Source: Nymphaea colorata (lineage: Eukaryota > Streptophyta > Magnoliopsida > Nymphaeales > Nymphaeaceae). Taken from it: 64,000 nt of DNA. The notes under the pieces are model-generated. The model searched no databases. It was not told the origin of the DNA and was given only the letters and a program-made list of their open reading frames with translations. Position numbers and translations under genes: made by a program. The stretch lies in assembly GCF_008831285.2 (NCBI RefSeq), contig NC_045141.1, forward strand, positions 5,473,224 through 5,537,223. Reading direction: 5' to 3'. Positions 44,401-57,350 of this stretch are shown here, one piece after another. Numbering within the stretch: the stretch's first letter is position 1; every line of letters starts with the position of its first letter.

Positions 44401-45365
44401 AAGCACAAAAAAAGCAACATGAACTAAGGCACGAAAAAAAATTGAAAGAAAATATAATAAGTTAAAGATGCATTAAATGCTAAGTCATAAAGTAAGGATA
44501 CAAATCACAAAACATATAATAAACTAAGACACCACTTGAGACACTTGGCAACAATGGGAGTAGGACCACCATCAATGGAGTACATGTCCAGACTTCAAAT
44601 GATGACAATAGTAAAATAAAGATGAACACGTAATATGAGTGCAAGGATGGAACACATGAAGAAAATAAGTTCAAGCTCTTGACTTTGTAAGCCACATTAC
44701 CACAACATCGTAACCCACAGCACTGGCCATGGTGATACACACAAAGTAACAAAAGCACCATGTGGACACATTGTATACCATCACGGCAACACGCAGAGGA
44801 TGGCCACTCACAGCCAGAGAGCTGAGAGAGCGAGAGGGTGGCCATGGCCTGCGCCGGACATTGACAGAGAGACTAAGTCAAACACATAAAGGTGGCCACC
44901 TATGTTCGGTGTCTGCCATGGAGAGGAAGAGAGTCAAAGAGAGAGACTTACAGCTGCAATTGAAAATCTGATGTTGGGCGATGGCTTCACCAATTGTAGC
45001 TCCAGCCTCTAGCAATTTCGCAGGCGTGCAACGATGGTTGAAATCTTCAATTTCACATGTGAATTGGGATTGAGAAAAGGGGATTTAGGGATACAAACGG
45101 GGTTCAGTTAGGGATACATGTGAAGCCCTTTTGACCAGTTTTGTTTAGTTTTTAATTTTTTAATTAAAAAAACTAAACAGACTACATCCCTGAGGTGTAC
45201 GCCTCAAGCACGGAGTATACCACGGATGGAGGCATACACCTCTATCAAATGAGGCGCATGCTTCAAGGATGCATGCACCTCACGGCAAGGCCTCAAGGCG
45301 TTTTTTTCCAAAAAATGCTTTGAGTCATATTTTATTGTGTGAGGTGTATGCTTCTTACAACATTG
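41454..45365 (-). mobile_element. hAT element 2, large copy with decayed transposase, left end missing
   Basis: The right end (45189-45365) closely matches the right end of element 1, including GAGGTGTACGCCTCA-like palindromes and the terminus TTACAACATTG. From 41454 the sequence matches element 1 from about 36229, but the first ~347 bp of the element, including the left terminal repeat, are replaced by viral leader DNA. Between these parts lies a full-length but broken transposase. The element is of the type that gave rise to element 1 by internal deletion. The right flank TTGTGAAG should be its target duplication, but the partner cannot be checked. Confidence 0.8.
41589..43895 (-). pseudogene. 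hAT transposase (BED finger, DUF659, dimerisation domain), decayed
   Basis: Minus strand, N- to C-terminus: start MSRPDPT at 43895; BED-type zinc finger with NYC..GGV..KKQHLAG (about 43850-43740), in which the first Cys position is a stop; DUF659 region (about 43640-42690) with PYFGRMSEAVENYG, LKPPTYNDMW and later IPCAAHCLDLIFENIAK; hAT C-terminal dimerisation domain (42241-42059) with WWNTFGENTKELKNFAMRIL and SAS..E; acidic tail (41771-41589). The DUF659 group belongs to the RNase H-like hAT transposases that cut and paste DNA. Several in-frame stops and frame changes make it inactive. Confidence 0.85.
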
Positions 45366-45440
45366 TTGTGAAGTAGAACAAGGCAAAGCGATGCACTAAG
45401 CTGGTGATGCAATGCGTAGCTAAGTGATGCATAGTGAAGC
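45361..45440. repeat. hAT-end-like repeat, also present at 59976
   Basis: Starting at the hAT 2 terminus, a GTTGTGAAGTAGAACAAGG-like sequence followed by AAGCGATGCACTAAGC runs for about 70 bp. It is matched at 59978-60045 (a few differences) where no hAT element lies beside it. It also resembles the left end of hAT element 1 (TGTTGTAAAAGGCAATAAGG, then GCGATACG). It may be the left end of another related element abutting hAT 2. Confidence 0.5.
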
Positions 45441-46880
45441 TTAATTAAGTTTCATGACATGTTTTTAATCATGTCAAAAATTAAAAACAAAAGCAAAAAA
45501 CATTTTTTCTTGCACCAAAATCAGAAAATGTTCAATAAATTCAACACTCACGGTTTTATCTAATTCTACCATGCAGCTGAGAAAAAAGTAAACAAAAACA
45601 ATATGAAATAGAAAAAAAAAAAGATACAAGCATTAATTGCAAAACAGAGGGAGAGACAGACTAGAGAGATAGTCAGGCACTTGAGGTTCACATCTTGTGT
45701 GTTGAGGTGTGCACTTCAAATACCACTGGTAGTACGCACTGGTGGTTTTGTGTTGGGTTAAGGTAATATATAGCAGTGCTAAAAATCACAGTTATAGGTT
45801 TATAGTGGTGAAAATTCTACCGGTGGTACAGAACACCAGTAAGCACGTTTAGCAGCAAAGAAAGATCACTGGTACAAATGTGTATGGCGGCAACCTAAAC
45901 CACCTTACCGTCATCAGCAGGGCTGTACCAGTCCGGTTCATCACCGGCATAGCTTACTATCATTAAAGAAAAGCACAAACAAAATTTATACCCCTCTAGT
46001 AAATATTTCCAAGCCTTTCAACAAAAATTATGTCTCATGTGACGTGTTCCTTCCACATCCATGCACTAAGGAGGAACAAAACTCAGCCACGTGATGCAAT
46101 GGTCAACTATTGACAGATGACAGTACCATGCTAATTAGAGATTATGGTGGCAAGGGCAATCTGTTTTTTCGGTAAGGTTGCAAGAGTTGAAGGTATGTAG
46201 ATGATGAAGTTGCTCAAAAAAATCAGAGTGAAGTCAATTTTGTTTCATTCAACAAGAGACTTTATTGTGTATATACAATGACAGCAGGAAGGTAATTCAT
46301 ACTCTGCTTCCTATATCATTCGTTCTTTATAAAGAATCTCATCTTATAAAAGAACCAAAGAAGGATGGTCTAAAAAGTTTAGTGAATATGAATCTATTTT
46401 TAGTAATGTTTCTCGTAACAAAAAGTGTGAATGCCTAACATAGCATTGTACATAGTTCTACTTATTGTATTGCAAACATGTTCATGCTACACATTTAAGT
46501 AGCTTACCTTTCCACTGAAAACTCTTAATTCTTCAAGTCGCAACAGGAATTAATTCCATTTCCTAACAAACAAATGGAACTCTCCAGGACATCCCTTTTT
46601 ACCCTAGGAAAACCCAACAAGAGGGTATGAAATGAGATCAATTTTCCTACGTTCATAAATATGCCAAGGAAAATCCATAGATGCCACACGAATTCTTGAA
46701 GAAACTTCATCAATTAAGACATGGACTAAAGAAAAATAAAAATAGACGTGTTAACCAAGAGGGAGACAGAGAGCAAGATTGCCCTTCTTGACTCTAGTTC
46801 GCAGGATACTGCTTTCTGATCTTTGAAAATGCTGCATTCTGCTGCTCTAACATTGTCAAGTACTTTGGCATAAAGTTAAT
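45441..46880. other. Intergenic DNA, no gene seen
   Basis: Around 45700-45960, words of the ACCGGTGGTA and CACTGGT type recur with tandem-like spacing. No coding region was recognised. Confidence 0.4.
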
Positions 46881-47387
46881 TGTAAGCCTGTAAAAGAGAA
46901 AGAAGGATGAAGATGATGAACAAAAGAAATTAATGTAGTTCGGAAGAAAAATTCCTACTCCACAACTCAGTCATCAATTTCATGATGATCTGGTTCCCTT
47001 AGCATAGTATTTATACATTGCTATGCCTGATTCGAATTTGTATCAGTTTCCATGGGCGTACAATCTGTTTGCTTGAATTTCTCCTTTAGTTTTGAATAGG
47101 AGAAACTGACATTCTCCCAAAATCTTTCATCATCGTGAAGAGGCACTTTTGTTGCTTGTCCGATTGGCTTTGCTTCCATATTTATTGCTCTTAATTTGCT
47201 GGAATACTGATTTATTGCTGGAGCCTTATCAAGATGTGTTTTAGTTCCTTGACTCTCATGGCTGATTTAATTTTCTGACATATTAGTTATGCCGAATTTC
47301 CTGCAGTTATGATCCACGCCTGATCTCCTGGAGTTATGAACTGTTGAAGATGCACCTGATTTTTTGGAGTGAGTTGGTTTGTTATCA
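46881..47387 (-). repeat. Candidate 3' LTR of the copia element (507 bp)
   Basis: Minus strand: a polypurine tract GAGGGGGGA (47396-47388) is followed by TGATAACAAACC, and the candidate LTR ends with GGCTTACA at 46881, giving the usual TG...CA limits. A TATAAATA box lies inside at 47008-47015. The partner 5' LTR was not found, because upstream sequence is replaced by gypsy-like DNA. Confidence 0.55.
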
Positions 47388-48410
47388 TCCCCCCTCAACC
47401 GAAGGAAAGGTTGCATACATAAGCCAAGATGCTGAATCATTGCTGAGACAATGGTTTGGTAAAAAGATTTGCAAGCTGACCTTCGGTTGTGACGAATTGA
47501 GTATTCATATTTCCCAGTGCAACTTGTTCACAAACAAAACAATACTCGAGTTCCAAAATGTTTCATATGTGAATGAAAGACTGTTTTGGTAGTGGTATGT
47601 AGTGCCGAAATGTTGTCACTCAATAGAATTGGATCTTTGGAGAGGTAGACGCCGAGATCTTGTAAAATAAAGGTAAGCCATTTAATTTCAGCAGCAGCTC
47701 CGACGAGGGCCCAGTATTCAGCTTCACAGGACGAGCGAGCAACAGTCAGTTGTTTCTTAGAGCTCCAGGATATACAATTTGGACCAAGAAATGTGCAGTA
47801 TCTTGAAGTCCATCGGCGTGTATCTGGACAGCCTGCCCAGTCTGCATCAGAGTACGCTTAGAGAGTCAAATCTTGGGATTTATAGAACTGGATACCATAT
47901 TCAAACGTGGCACGAACATATCGTATAATGCGTTTCAAGATTTGAAAATGCTTCATCATTGGGGCATGCATGAATTGACAAGCAAAATTTACTGCATAGG
48001 AGAGATCTGGCTGTGTAAGGGTCAAGTATTGAAGTGCACCTGCAAGACTTCGATATGCGGCAGCATTGGAATAAGGAGGATCAATTTCCTCAGGAGATTT
48101 GGAACCAACAGTAGTAGGTGCGCTCACTATTTTACATTGCTGCATTTGTGCTCTAGAAATAATGTCTTGAGCATATCTAGACTGATGCATAAACAAGCCA
48201 TTGGAAGTCCTTGCAACTTGAATTCCCAAGAAGTAATTCAGATCACCCAGATCATTCATAGCAAATTGTTGTCTAATGGTGACGAGCAATGACATTATAA
48301 ATGAATGTGAATTTCTTGTATGAATGATATCATCAACATACAGTAATAGAATAGTGATAGATTTTAGCCCATGATGCACTCCAGTGAATCTGGTAGAATT
48401 TGGTTGCTGC
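47388..48410 (-). pseudogene. Ty1/copia reverse transcriptase and RNase H (3' half of pol)
   Basis: The minus strand encodes LLLYVDDII with an intact YVDD catalytic box, then FAMNDLGDLNYFLGIQVART, QSRYAQDIISRAQM, YRSLAGALQYLTLTQPDLSY and VNFACQFMHAP, the classical Ty1/copia RT signature. After a frame change at about 47858, RNase H follows with AYSDADWAGCPDTRR, SWSSKKQLTVARSSCEAEY and LPILLSDN-like text (written here DPILLSDNISAL). The 5' part of pol (integrase), the protease and gag are missing. The frame is open from 48745, but the part above about 48410 is not copia. Confidence 0.85.
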
Positions 48411-49240
48411 ATATGCTGAAATCTAAATTGTGTCTTCCCCTTACATGACCCAAATTGATGTGGTTTGTTAAGCTTTGGGCTAGTTGTCCACTCTGGCCAG
48501 CTCAGCAGTCTTGGCCCATCTGTTCGCCTCACACTGGTTGCCCCCTTACTTTGGTATGAGGTGGTTCTCTCAAAACTCAAGGTGTTCATGATGGGGCCAT
48601 TGGTTCCCAAATCGTACATGGTCACCCTTTCACCACCCTCCTCAAGGATCCTACTTATTCTTTCAAGGAGGTCGATGGAATCCTTGCTGAGTCGCTTTAT
48701 CCAAGGGCTGTCAAGTGTCAAGTTCAACGCCTGGTCCCCATCCAATAAAAATAAAGCATGGAGCTGTCGACCCTACACCCTGTTTTCCCAATGTCTGTAG
48801 GAGAAGGGCCCTCCTATGTTGAACCCCATTTGAGCCCCTTGCTGACTCAAGATGGCTTGAGCAGACCCGCCTTCAACATACTAAACTGCTCCAGCAGTGC
48901 CGACATATCCTTTTACATTCACCGCAGTTGCTGGGGTCTCCTTGGCAGGCGTTGTCCTCACAGCCGGGCACAAAACAGAGATAGAGAGTGTGGGCTGCCC
49001 GTAGTTTGCCTTTAACAGGGCTGGTTGTGCGATGGAAGAGGTAACAATCACACCTCTGCCCTTCTCCTTTGGCAGCTCCGGAACAGCCACTGGTTCGGCT
49101 TCTTCTAGCAGGTCGTCGGCTGATTACACTCATGTAGATGCCCCTATTTGGCTCCGCACGTGAAGCACTGGCCGTGCTTGAAACGTATTCGCCTTTCCTT
49201 AGGAGACAAGTGTTGTAATGACCGGTTGAGGGCATTCCCT
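48410..49240 (-). pseudogene. Ty3/gypsy-like gag zinc-knuckle region, decayed
   Basis: On the minus strand at about 49210-49130, ERRIRFKHGQCFTCGAK is followed by a stop and GHLHEC. This is a CCHC zinc knuckle (C-x2-C-x4-H-x4-C) of the kind ending gypsy Gag proteins. Downstream to about 48880 one frame is open. The sequence from 48745 to 48410 reads into the copia reverse transcriptase with no stop, giving an artificial chimeric frame. No gypsy reverse transcriptase was seen. Confidence 0.55.
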
Positions 49241-51719
49241 GGTTCCACTGGTGATGGAATGCCCTCCTCGGTTGGCATGCAGTCGCTGGCCCTGGCTAGC
49301 GTGGGCAACATCAACTGCAATTTTTGCTTGAAGAGACCAACCTAGGTTCTCTTTTCCCATTCCAGCTCGAAAGTCAGGGCAGTGTCCTGCCAGGTGTGAG
49401 TCTAGTTCGCCTCCTTTGTCCTGGCACCTTCATGCTTTGAGCATGTGTCAGTTCTCCCCAGTGGCACATGTAGAACTCAGAATACAAAGCTGCTGCTCTG
49501 ATGCATCTGATTCCCGAAATTTGATAACAGAGATGATATCTGAAAAATGACTTTCTAGGGGTGACTAGATAAACAAGAAGAAACATAAATATACAGCAAA
49601 TAGCATACTTATCAAGCTTTGCATCTTTCGGCACAAGACCTAGATCTGCTTGCACTAAACTTTCCTTTCCATAGCACAGTCTTTCAGAACATGATTTTTT
49701 CTAATGATAAAAAGAGAAAAAGGAATAGCTACAATAAACATATATCAAATGCTCTTGAAATATTTAAACAACAAAAGTCACACTCGTTCAGAAGAAACGT
49801 CAATGAGCTCACCTGCTTTAAGGCTTCGAAAAGATTTTGAAGCAGGACACAAGAAAAGAGTTCAATAAAATAGCATAAAAGAAGACAGAAGAATTAAGAA
49901 ACAGTCAACGAGGAACAAACATTGTTGTCAATAAAAGAAGGGATGCTAAAATTTATTCCTAAATCTAATCAGTCAGCAAAAGATTCAAATGATTAGCCGA
50001 AACAAAAACAGGAATCATTTGGGAATCAGAGAAAGTTAAAACTTGTATTGTTTATGATAAAAAGGTAAAAGAGAAAAAATAAAAAAATCAGGATACTGAA
50101 AATAATTAAAAATAAAAAGGACATGTGATCTATATTGATTCAAAGAGGGTTGATTTGGATCCATGGATTTCAGTACCATGAAATAAAGTATAATTCCAGC
50201 CAGGGTCATTCTTGAACGGCTCAAAATCATGTCAAATTGCTGAATAAATGTTATAACAGCAATAATAGTAGCAATATTTATTAATAAAAAAACCACTTAA
50301 ATCAAACAAAGCCAACTTGTTCTTAGCTCACTAACAAATCACAATATTATCATGTCAGAGAGGCATTGTGATCACCACTGATTAATTTAACATTACAAAC
50401 AGCACCAATATATGGCTAGAATGCTGGATGCACATCATGTACGGCAGCCAAGTTGGAGAAGAGAAAAACCAAGCAAGAACAAGACTGTCGTACGTTAATG
50501 TGGGAAATACACAATAACATAATGGAGAATGCATACAAGAAAGAAATGAACTTCAAATTTACATGAATCGCTGAACATGTCCTGCTTGCAAGTTACACCC
50601 AGAATGATTTCATTTGAAAGAAGAGGCTGGAGAGTAAATAAGTAATTAGTTTGGGAAAAAAAGAAATTAACATAACACCAGAAGAAAAAATAGTTCTTTA
50701 TGACCAACTTAAGCATAAAATGCTTATTCATGTGCATATATTTCTAATAGAAGCACTAAATTAGCATGTGCTAGAGGAATACACAATGAGAAACTAATTG
50801 ACGAACATATTAACAATTAAAATGATCAACCTTTGAGCTGCATTGTCTGTCTCTTCATTATCTATGCATTTTAGCTCGTTTTCATCAAAGCCTGTGCCCA
50901 AGCAGGAAGTCTCAGGCGCTGTATACAAATCGGTCAAAGTTATCCATATCAACATTCTGCAATTATCAAAAGAAGACAAAAATTAGTCATGGACTAGCAC
51001 TATCAATCTTCCTTGTTTCCCAAAAACAGGTAACATCATAACAAGATGATAAGGAATAAGTTAACTAAAGCATAATTATTTCCAGTTAGTTAAAACACCA
51101 AGCACTTATTCACATGTGCCTCTGTTCTTGGTTAGTATGGCATCGGGAGCGAGTAGAGAGACCCCTACAAATTTTTGGAAGTAGGAACCAAGAAATGAAC
51201 TGGAAGTGACCCAAAAGTAGATCATGAAGCAAACGAGAGCCAAACTAGCAAGTTAAGAAACAAGCCAGCAAAAAATATAACTTATAATCAAAGATAAAAC
51301 ATTCAAGTTTCAATGAACAAACTTTTTGCATAATTAAGTTTTAAGCTTGGGCAAAGATTTATAAAATAGGGTTTGATTACATTAGGAATCTAGATTTTAC
51401 TGAAAAAAGAAGCTTGCATCAGTTGCCTGAATGGGAAGCACAGTTCTGGTCACAAAGGAAGCTGGCTTCTTTCTTAGTCTCTCAAGACACTTCAAAAGCA
51501 CCTTACTTTTTGCTTTCCATTGTGCTTCCAAGCCCCGTTCGTAATTCTGCTGCTCCTGTTTGGGACCAGTTTCCAAACTCAGGTGTTGTCACTGTGAGTA
51601 CGCTGGCCTTGAGGGACACCAAGAATGCTCAGTTACCAATCTTATCATGTTTAGCATTTATGTTTGTTCTGCATGAATACTTAGTATATGTCATACGTAA
51701 TACGTAAAACTCACATAGT

Positions 51720-51720
<1 letters not shown>
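49241..51720. other. Intergenic DNA, no confirmed gene
   Basis: GC content falls after about 49500. Only the weak candidate exon at 50831-50956 stands out. A frame at 51414-51707 is open but not recognised. Confidence 0.4.
50831..50956 (-). CDS. Weak candidate internal exon
   Basis: A 126-nt segment bounded by TTGCAG and CAAAG|GTTGAT, open in one frame, with ordinary protein-like composition (LTDLYTAPETSCLGTGFDEN). No family was recognised and no neighbouring exon was found, so it may be chance. Confidence 0.2.
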
Positions 51721-52920
<1,200 letters not shown>

Positions 52921-54968
52921 GAATGTGGACTGAGATATAAAATTACTGGGAACTTTGCCTCAGCAACCAGCTTATGGTGTTCAGGTACTGCACAATTTGC
53001 GAGGAAAAGAAAGAAGAGTTAGCAAAGAAGCTACATTGCAATGAGATGCACAGGCATAGCAGGTGAAAATAAGTAAACAACTTATCTTTGTCACAATTCT
53101 CTCTAAACGTTCAGCAAACTCATGAAAGAGCTGCTACTTATAGGTTTGCACGAGCATGGAGTCACATACATCAGTATGTACATGCAATTTTCAAGATTTT
53201 TCAGGAAAGCATTGTCAAATATAAAATATAAGTAGAAAAAAAGTAATAAAACAGCTGAGAAAACACAAATTTTCAAGATTTTCTTTTTGGTTTGTTAACT
53301 ACATATGGTTAAAATGAGAATTATACAATATACTTGTAAAAACAACTTGACCCTCTAAAAAACAGTTTTTAGTGGGAAGGGGTTTGCTTGACTCAAAATC
53401 ATAATTAACTGAAGGAAGACTTCTCAAAGAAACGTAGGTACCATCCACAAACTAGGCCTCACTCAATAGCCTATTTACTTGGTTTCACCTACATCCTTCT
53501 TGTATCACTATGAATGAAAACTTAGTCAATACACAGAAATAAGGAACAGTTAATATCTAAACATTGCACCATACACATCCACAGCAATGACAAACTTACT
53601 ACCCTAGAGATTTTATAAAGAAAAGTTCCACATGTCAACAGCATCGAAGTTCAATGTGGCTCCTTTAATTTGTCTCATAGTGAAGGAGCCAGTTCCGAGG
53701 ACAAGTTTGCCAAGTTCTGCAAAAGTTGCATGTTTAGGTCAAGAAAATGGTGGGCTACGTAGAAAGAAAATGAATGCAAAAGGCTGCAAAATAAGCATAT
53801 GGGGTCATAGTCCAGCATTCCAAGGAGGACTACTTGAAAATGCACTACAAGAACTAATGAAAACGGTGGGCTGGTGAATTGGGTAGGTTGACTTCACATG
53901 GTCAATGTTCACCAATGCACGAAGAAACATAAAAATGAAGAACATCAGAAGTTAACTTTGTGCTGGCATTACAAACTAATTTTAACAATGCAAATATAAA
54001 GTTTGTGTTCTTAACCAACAGAAAAAAACAAGTCACAAAAGCAAAGCATATTCAAACACTATTTGATCGCAAATATTTTAAATACCAAATCAAAGACAAC
54101 AAGGTCTTAAAGCATGTGATTGCATGATGTAAAATTACCTCGTTCTTCTTGGCTATGCAAGATTACCCTGTTCTAGTTAGATTTAAACTTGTGAACAAAA
54201 CATTTACGAAGATCTAGATATCTCTCTCTCTCTCTCAAACACATGCCATGCATTCACAATCCGAGACCTTAGTACCTGAATAGGCGTGACTCGAGATTCT
54301 TTACAGGTTGCAGGATTTATGAACAGGGCGGTCACCTTGCGAAACTCAGAGAGTAGGTATTTGTCAACTTAGTAATTTAGTCACATAAGTGAATGAAAGC
54401 AATAGAAAGATAAGTAGTCACATAAGTGAACATGACACTAGTAAAGTTTAGAGAAACAATGACCACTCCCACTTTTGGTGGATAGGCAAAGGAGCAAGAA
54501 GTATAAAATAATGTCACATAAAATTAGTTGACATCAAAGATGGGGCCACCCATGGCTTGGGATGTGCAAAGGACCCACATGCAGTTTCTCATTTCAAAAT
54601 TTGCCATATTAAAAAAAGGAAAAATGTTTTCTTAATGAATAGCAATTATAAGAGAGTATAACAATTGCCATGTTTCTTGCAACCTAAAGTTTGATATAGA
54701 CCAATTTTTATGAACACCAATCTTCTCATTGAAAATCCATTTCAGGCAGCAATTTCATCTTGTAGTGTGGATTTAGTTTTCTTTACAACAGATATAAAAA
54801 TCTCAAGTCAACTTTTATTGGGACAAACTCCCAAAAAGAAGGCCCGTTAAGTGGCATGAACTTTCTATCGTATTAAAAAAGAGTCTTAAAAAAGACATTA
54901 AAAATTATATTGTTCATTAACTTATTAAGTTAGTCTTGTGTAGTAGTGCAATTTGTTATTCTATTAAC
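52921..54968. other. Intergenic DNA, no gene seen
   Basis: No coding region or repeat was recognised except a short TC run near 54215-54236. Confidence 0.45.
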
Positions 54969-56328
54969 TAAAGTCTTATGTGCAACGACATTTTATATTC
55001 TACTAAATGTCAAGACAATGGCCCGGCGGCTCAACTTTCTAACTCTGCCACTGATTTGCATATGAGAGAAAAAGACAAACCTGGTTGCTCTTCGCAATTT
55101 ATATCTTCGAATGCACTCTCATAGAACCTCATAGGTGTTCTTGTGGGGCAAGTTGCCAAATAAAATTTCCAGTAACCACTCAATGAGTGCACAAATGGCA
55201 AGCCCTCAACCCAATAGCCAACACTATCTAAAGAACTAGAAATGGCGTCGTCATTCCATGCGGCTAAGTTGGAAACCAGCACATCAACTTTGCTTCTCTT
55301 GCACCAATACTTGAGAGGTCCTACAAATAGAAGTTGAATAACTTAATTTTTAAAAGTATGTCAAGATTACATAGCATAAATATATGAAGGATGCCAAACT
55401 CAACTATCTGCAATAAAAAAATGAAAAAAAAAAAGAGATGAACCCTGTACATGTGTAATCACAAATTGAGCTTCATACCTAAACAAGTTTGATTATACAA
55501 ACTCAAATGCAAATCCCTATCTAAAGTTTTCCAATTAATCCACAAATCCTGAAAAGCAACATAAGATTATAATTTCAAAAATTGCACTGGTACATTGTTG
55601 CGTAGGAGGAAGTGATAAAATGCTCCTAATCCCTTTCTTCACAAATTGCCTCCTTGTTCTACTGCACCATCAACAATTGTGAAGACAGGTAGAGTCTCCC
55701 CCACAAAAAAGCATATTCAAGTGTCCTATGCACTCAAGAAAGAAAGGGGCTATCCTTTTCAAGAGGCTTGAAGTGAGAAACCAAACAAAGTGAAGATACC
55801 AATGTAGAAGAAGTAGCAGCAAATATAGATGACTATAAAACTCTAGTATACACATGCATCCTTGTATACCTGGGTATAGCCATGACATGTGCAACCAATG
55901 TACCTGCATTTAAATAGAATCACAAGCTCAATGATGAGAACACGACAGTTAACAATCAAACTGCAACTACTTTAACTAAGACTCAAACAAGCATGGCATT
56001 CTAAACCACAAGCACTACCCTGAACCACGTCCCCACTATACTAAACTACAGCTAAGAAGGCAACAAGAAGAAAATTCAATTTAAAACCAAACTTTCACGC
56101 ATCTTGAACTAGATCAGAACATCAAGAAAATTCAATTTAAAATGTGTTCTTCACAAAAAAAAAACATAAATTTCATAAGGACAACCAAATGGATCCATGT
56201 TGGACTTAGAGAAACTCGATTGGCTGTACAGAAAATGATGAAGGAAATGCACAAGGGAGATTCAAGCCCCTTCGCTCCCTCTCTCTCTCTCTCTCCCTCC
56301 CTCTCTCTCTCTCTCTCATGTATAGCCC
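54969..56328. repeat. Segmental duplication, copy 2 (with beta-galactosidase exon)
   Basis: Same orientation as 23796-26353, lacking the 1.17 kb that corresponds to 24371-25535 there. Similarity is high (roughly 90 percent by eye). It ends in a longer TC run at 56278-56318. Confidence 0.85.
55081..55321 (-). pseudogene. GH2 beta-galactosidase exon, copy 2, frame open
   Basis: A 241-nt exon with acceptor TTTGTAG at its upper end and donor CCAG|GTTTGT at its lower end. It reads SKVDVLVSNLAAWNDDAISS, DSVGYWVEGLPFVHSLSGYW and KFYLATCPTRTPMRFYESAF. This matches the N-terminal part of the long plant glycoside hydrolase family 2 beta-galactosidases (family proteins exceed 1000 residues), just before the galactose-binding jelly-roll domain. 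Those enzymes split beta-galactosides; the catalytic residues lie in later exons. None of those exons is present, so this is an isolated exon, not a gene. Unlike copy 1 its frame and splice sites are intact. Confidence 0.8.
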
Positions 56329-56904
56329 TCTTACTTCAATCACTCCCATACCCTCCACGCCCCTCTCCTTTAGCACCCACCTAGCCAAGCTGAATCCCTG
56401 CCAAGTCCCTAAGCACCCATGCACGTCATGCCTCCCTCCTTATTCTCACCCTAGAGGTTGCACCACATCCCTATCCTCGGACTCACCAAGGACTCCAAGG
56501 AATAGTGATGCCTTGAGATCCTAAAGCAGGGACCTAGTGGCTCGGCAGTCCACTCCTTCTCATAAACATGAACAGGCTTGAGCTCTAACTCCAGAGGAGA
56601 CCCAAGTGAGGAAGGGCTCGAACAAAACAAGGCAATCAAAAACCTTTCTAGATAATTTTCCTTGCAATAACACACAAATATATGCAAAATCACAATTCTC
56701 CCCACTAAACAAAAAGTCCAAAACTGTGTAGGTTGGAGTATTGGCATTGATATGGATATAGAGCCTTAAATAAATAATACTATAATAACTAGAAAATTTC
56801 ACTAAAAAAATTGTAAAAAGTAAAATTGAAAAATCTGTTTCCTAGATAGAATTTAAAAAACAAGAAATAGAGCTCAGTTTTCAAAATTTTTGTTTGTTAG
56901 AAAT
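56329..56904. other. Intergenic DNA, no gene seen
   Basis: The 56330-56600 part is C-rich on the plus strand but has no recognisable product. Confidence 0.4.
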
Positions 56905-57350
56905 AGAAACAGCGAAAAGTTTAACAACATTATATCAAAATACTCAAAGTTGAAAAAAAATTGAAATTTTGTCGGCTGGTTTTCACGCAAGAAACTTGAA
57001 ACCAACAATCAAACCGAAATTCAACTTTATCCCAGATCAGAACGTCATAAGTCTTCTGACTCTGAAACAGAGAATGATTTTTGTAATTTTTACAGGTTTG
57101 CCAAATCATGGTTAGACCTGTCTTTGTTAGAAACAGCGAAAAGTTTAACAACATTATATCAAAATACTCAAAGTTGAAAAAAAATTGAAATTTTGTCGGC
57201 TGGTTTTCACGCAAGAAACTTGAAACCAACAATCAAACCCAAATTCAACTTTATCCCAGATCAGAACGTCATAAGTCTTCTGACTCTGAAACAGAGAATG
57301 ATTTTTGTAATTTTTACAGGTTTGCCAAATCATGGTTAGACCTGTCTTTG
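56905..57350. repeat. Near-perfect tandem duplication of 224 bp
   Basis: Copy 1 is 56905-57126 and copy 2 is about 57129-57350, offset 224 bp (AGCGAAAAGTTTAACAACAT at 56911 and 57135). I see only one substitution inside the repeat (G at about 57019, C in copy 2) plus a short difference at the junction. Such identity implies a very recent event. Confidence 0.92.

Noticed and set aside
47873-48292. A 139-codon plus-strand frame
   Set aside because: It is the antisense shadow of the copia reverse transcriptase, whose minus-strand motifs are clear.
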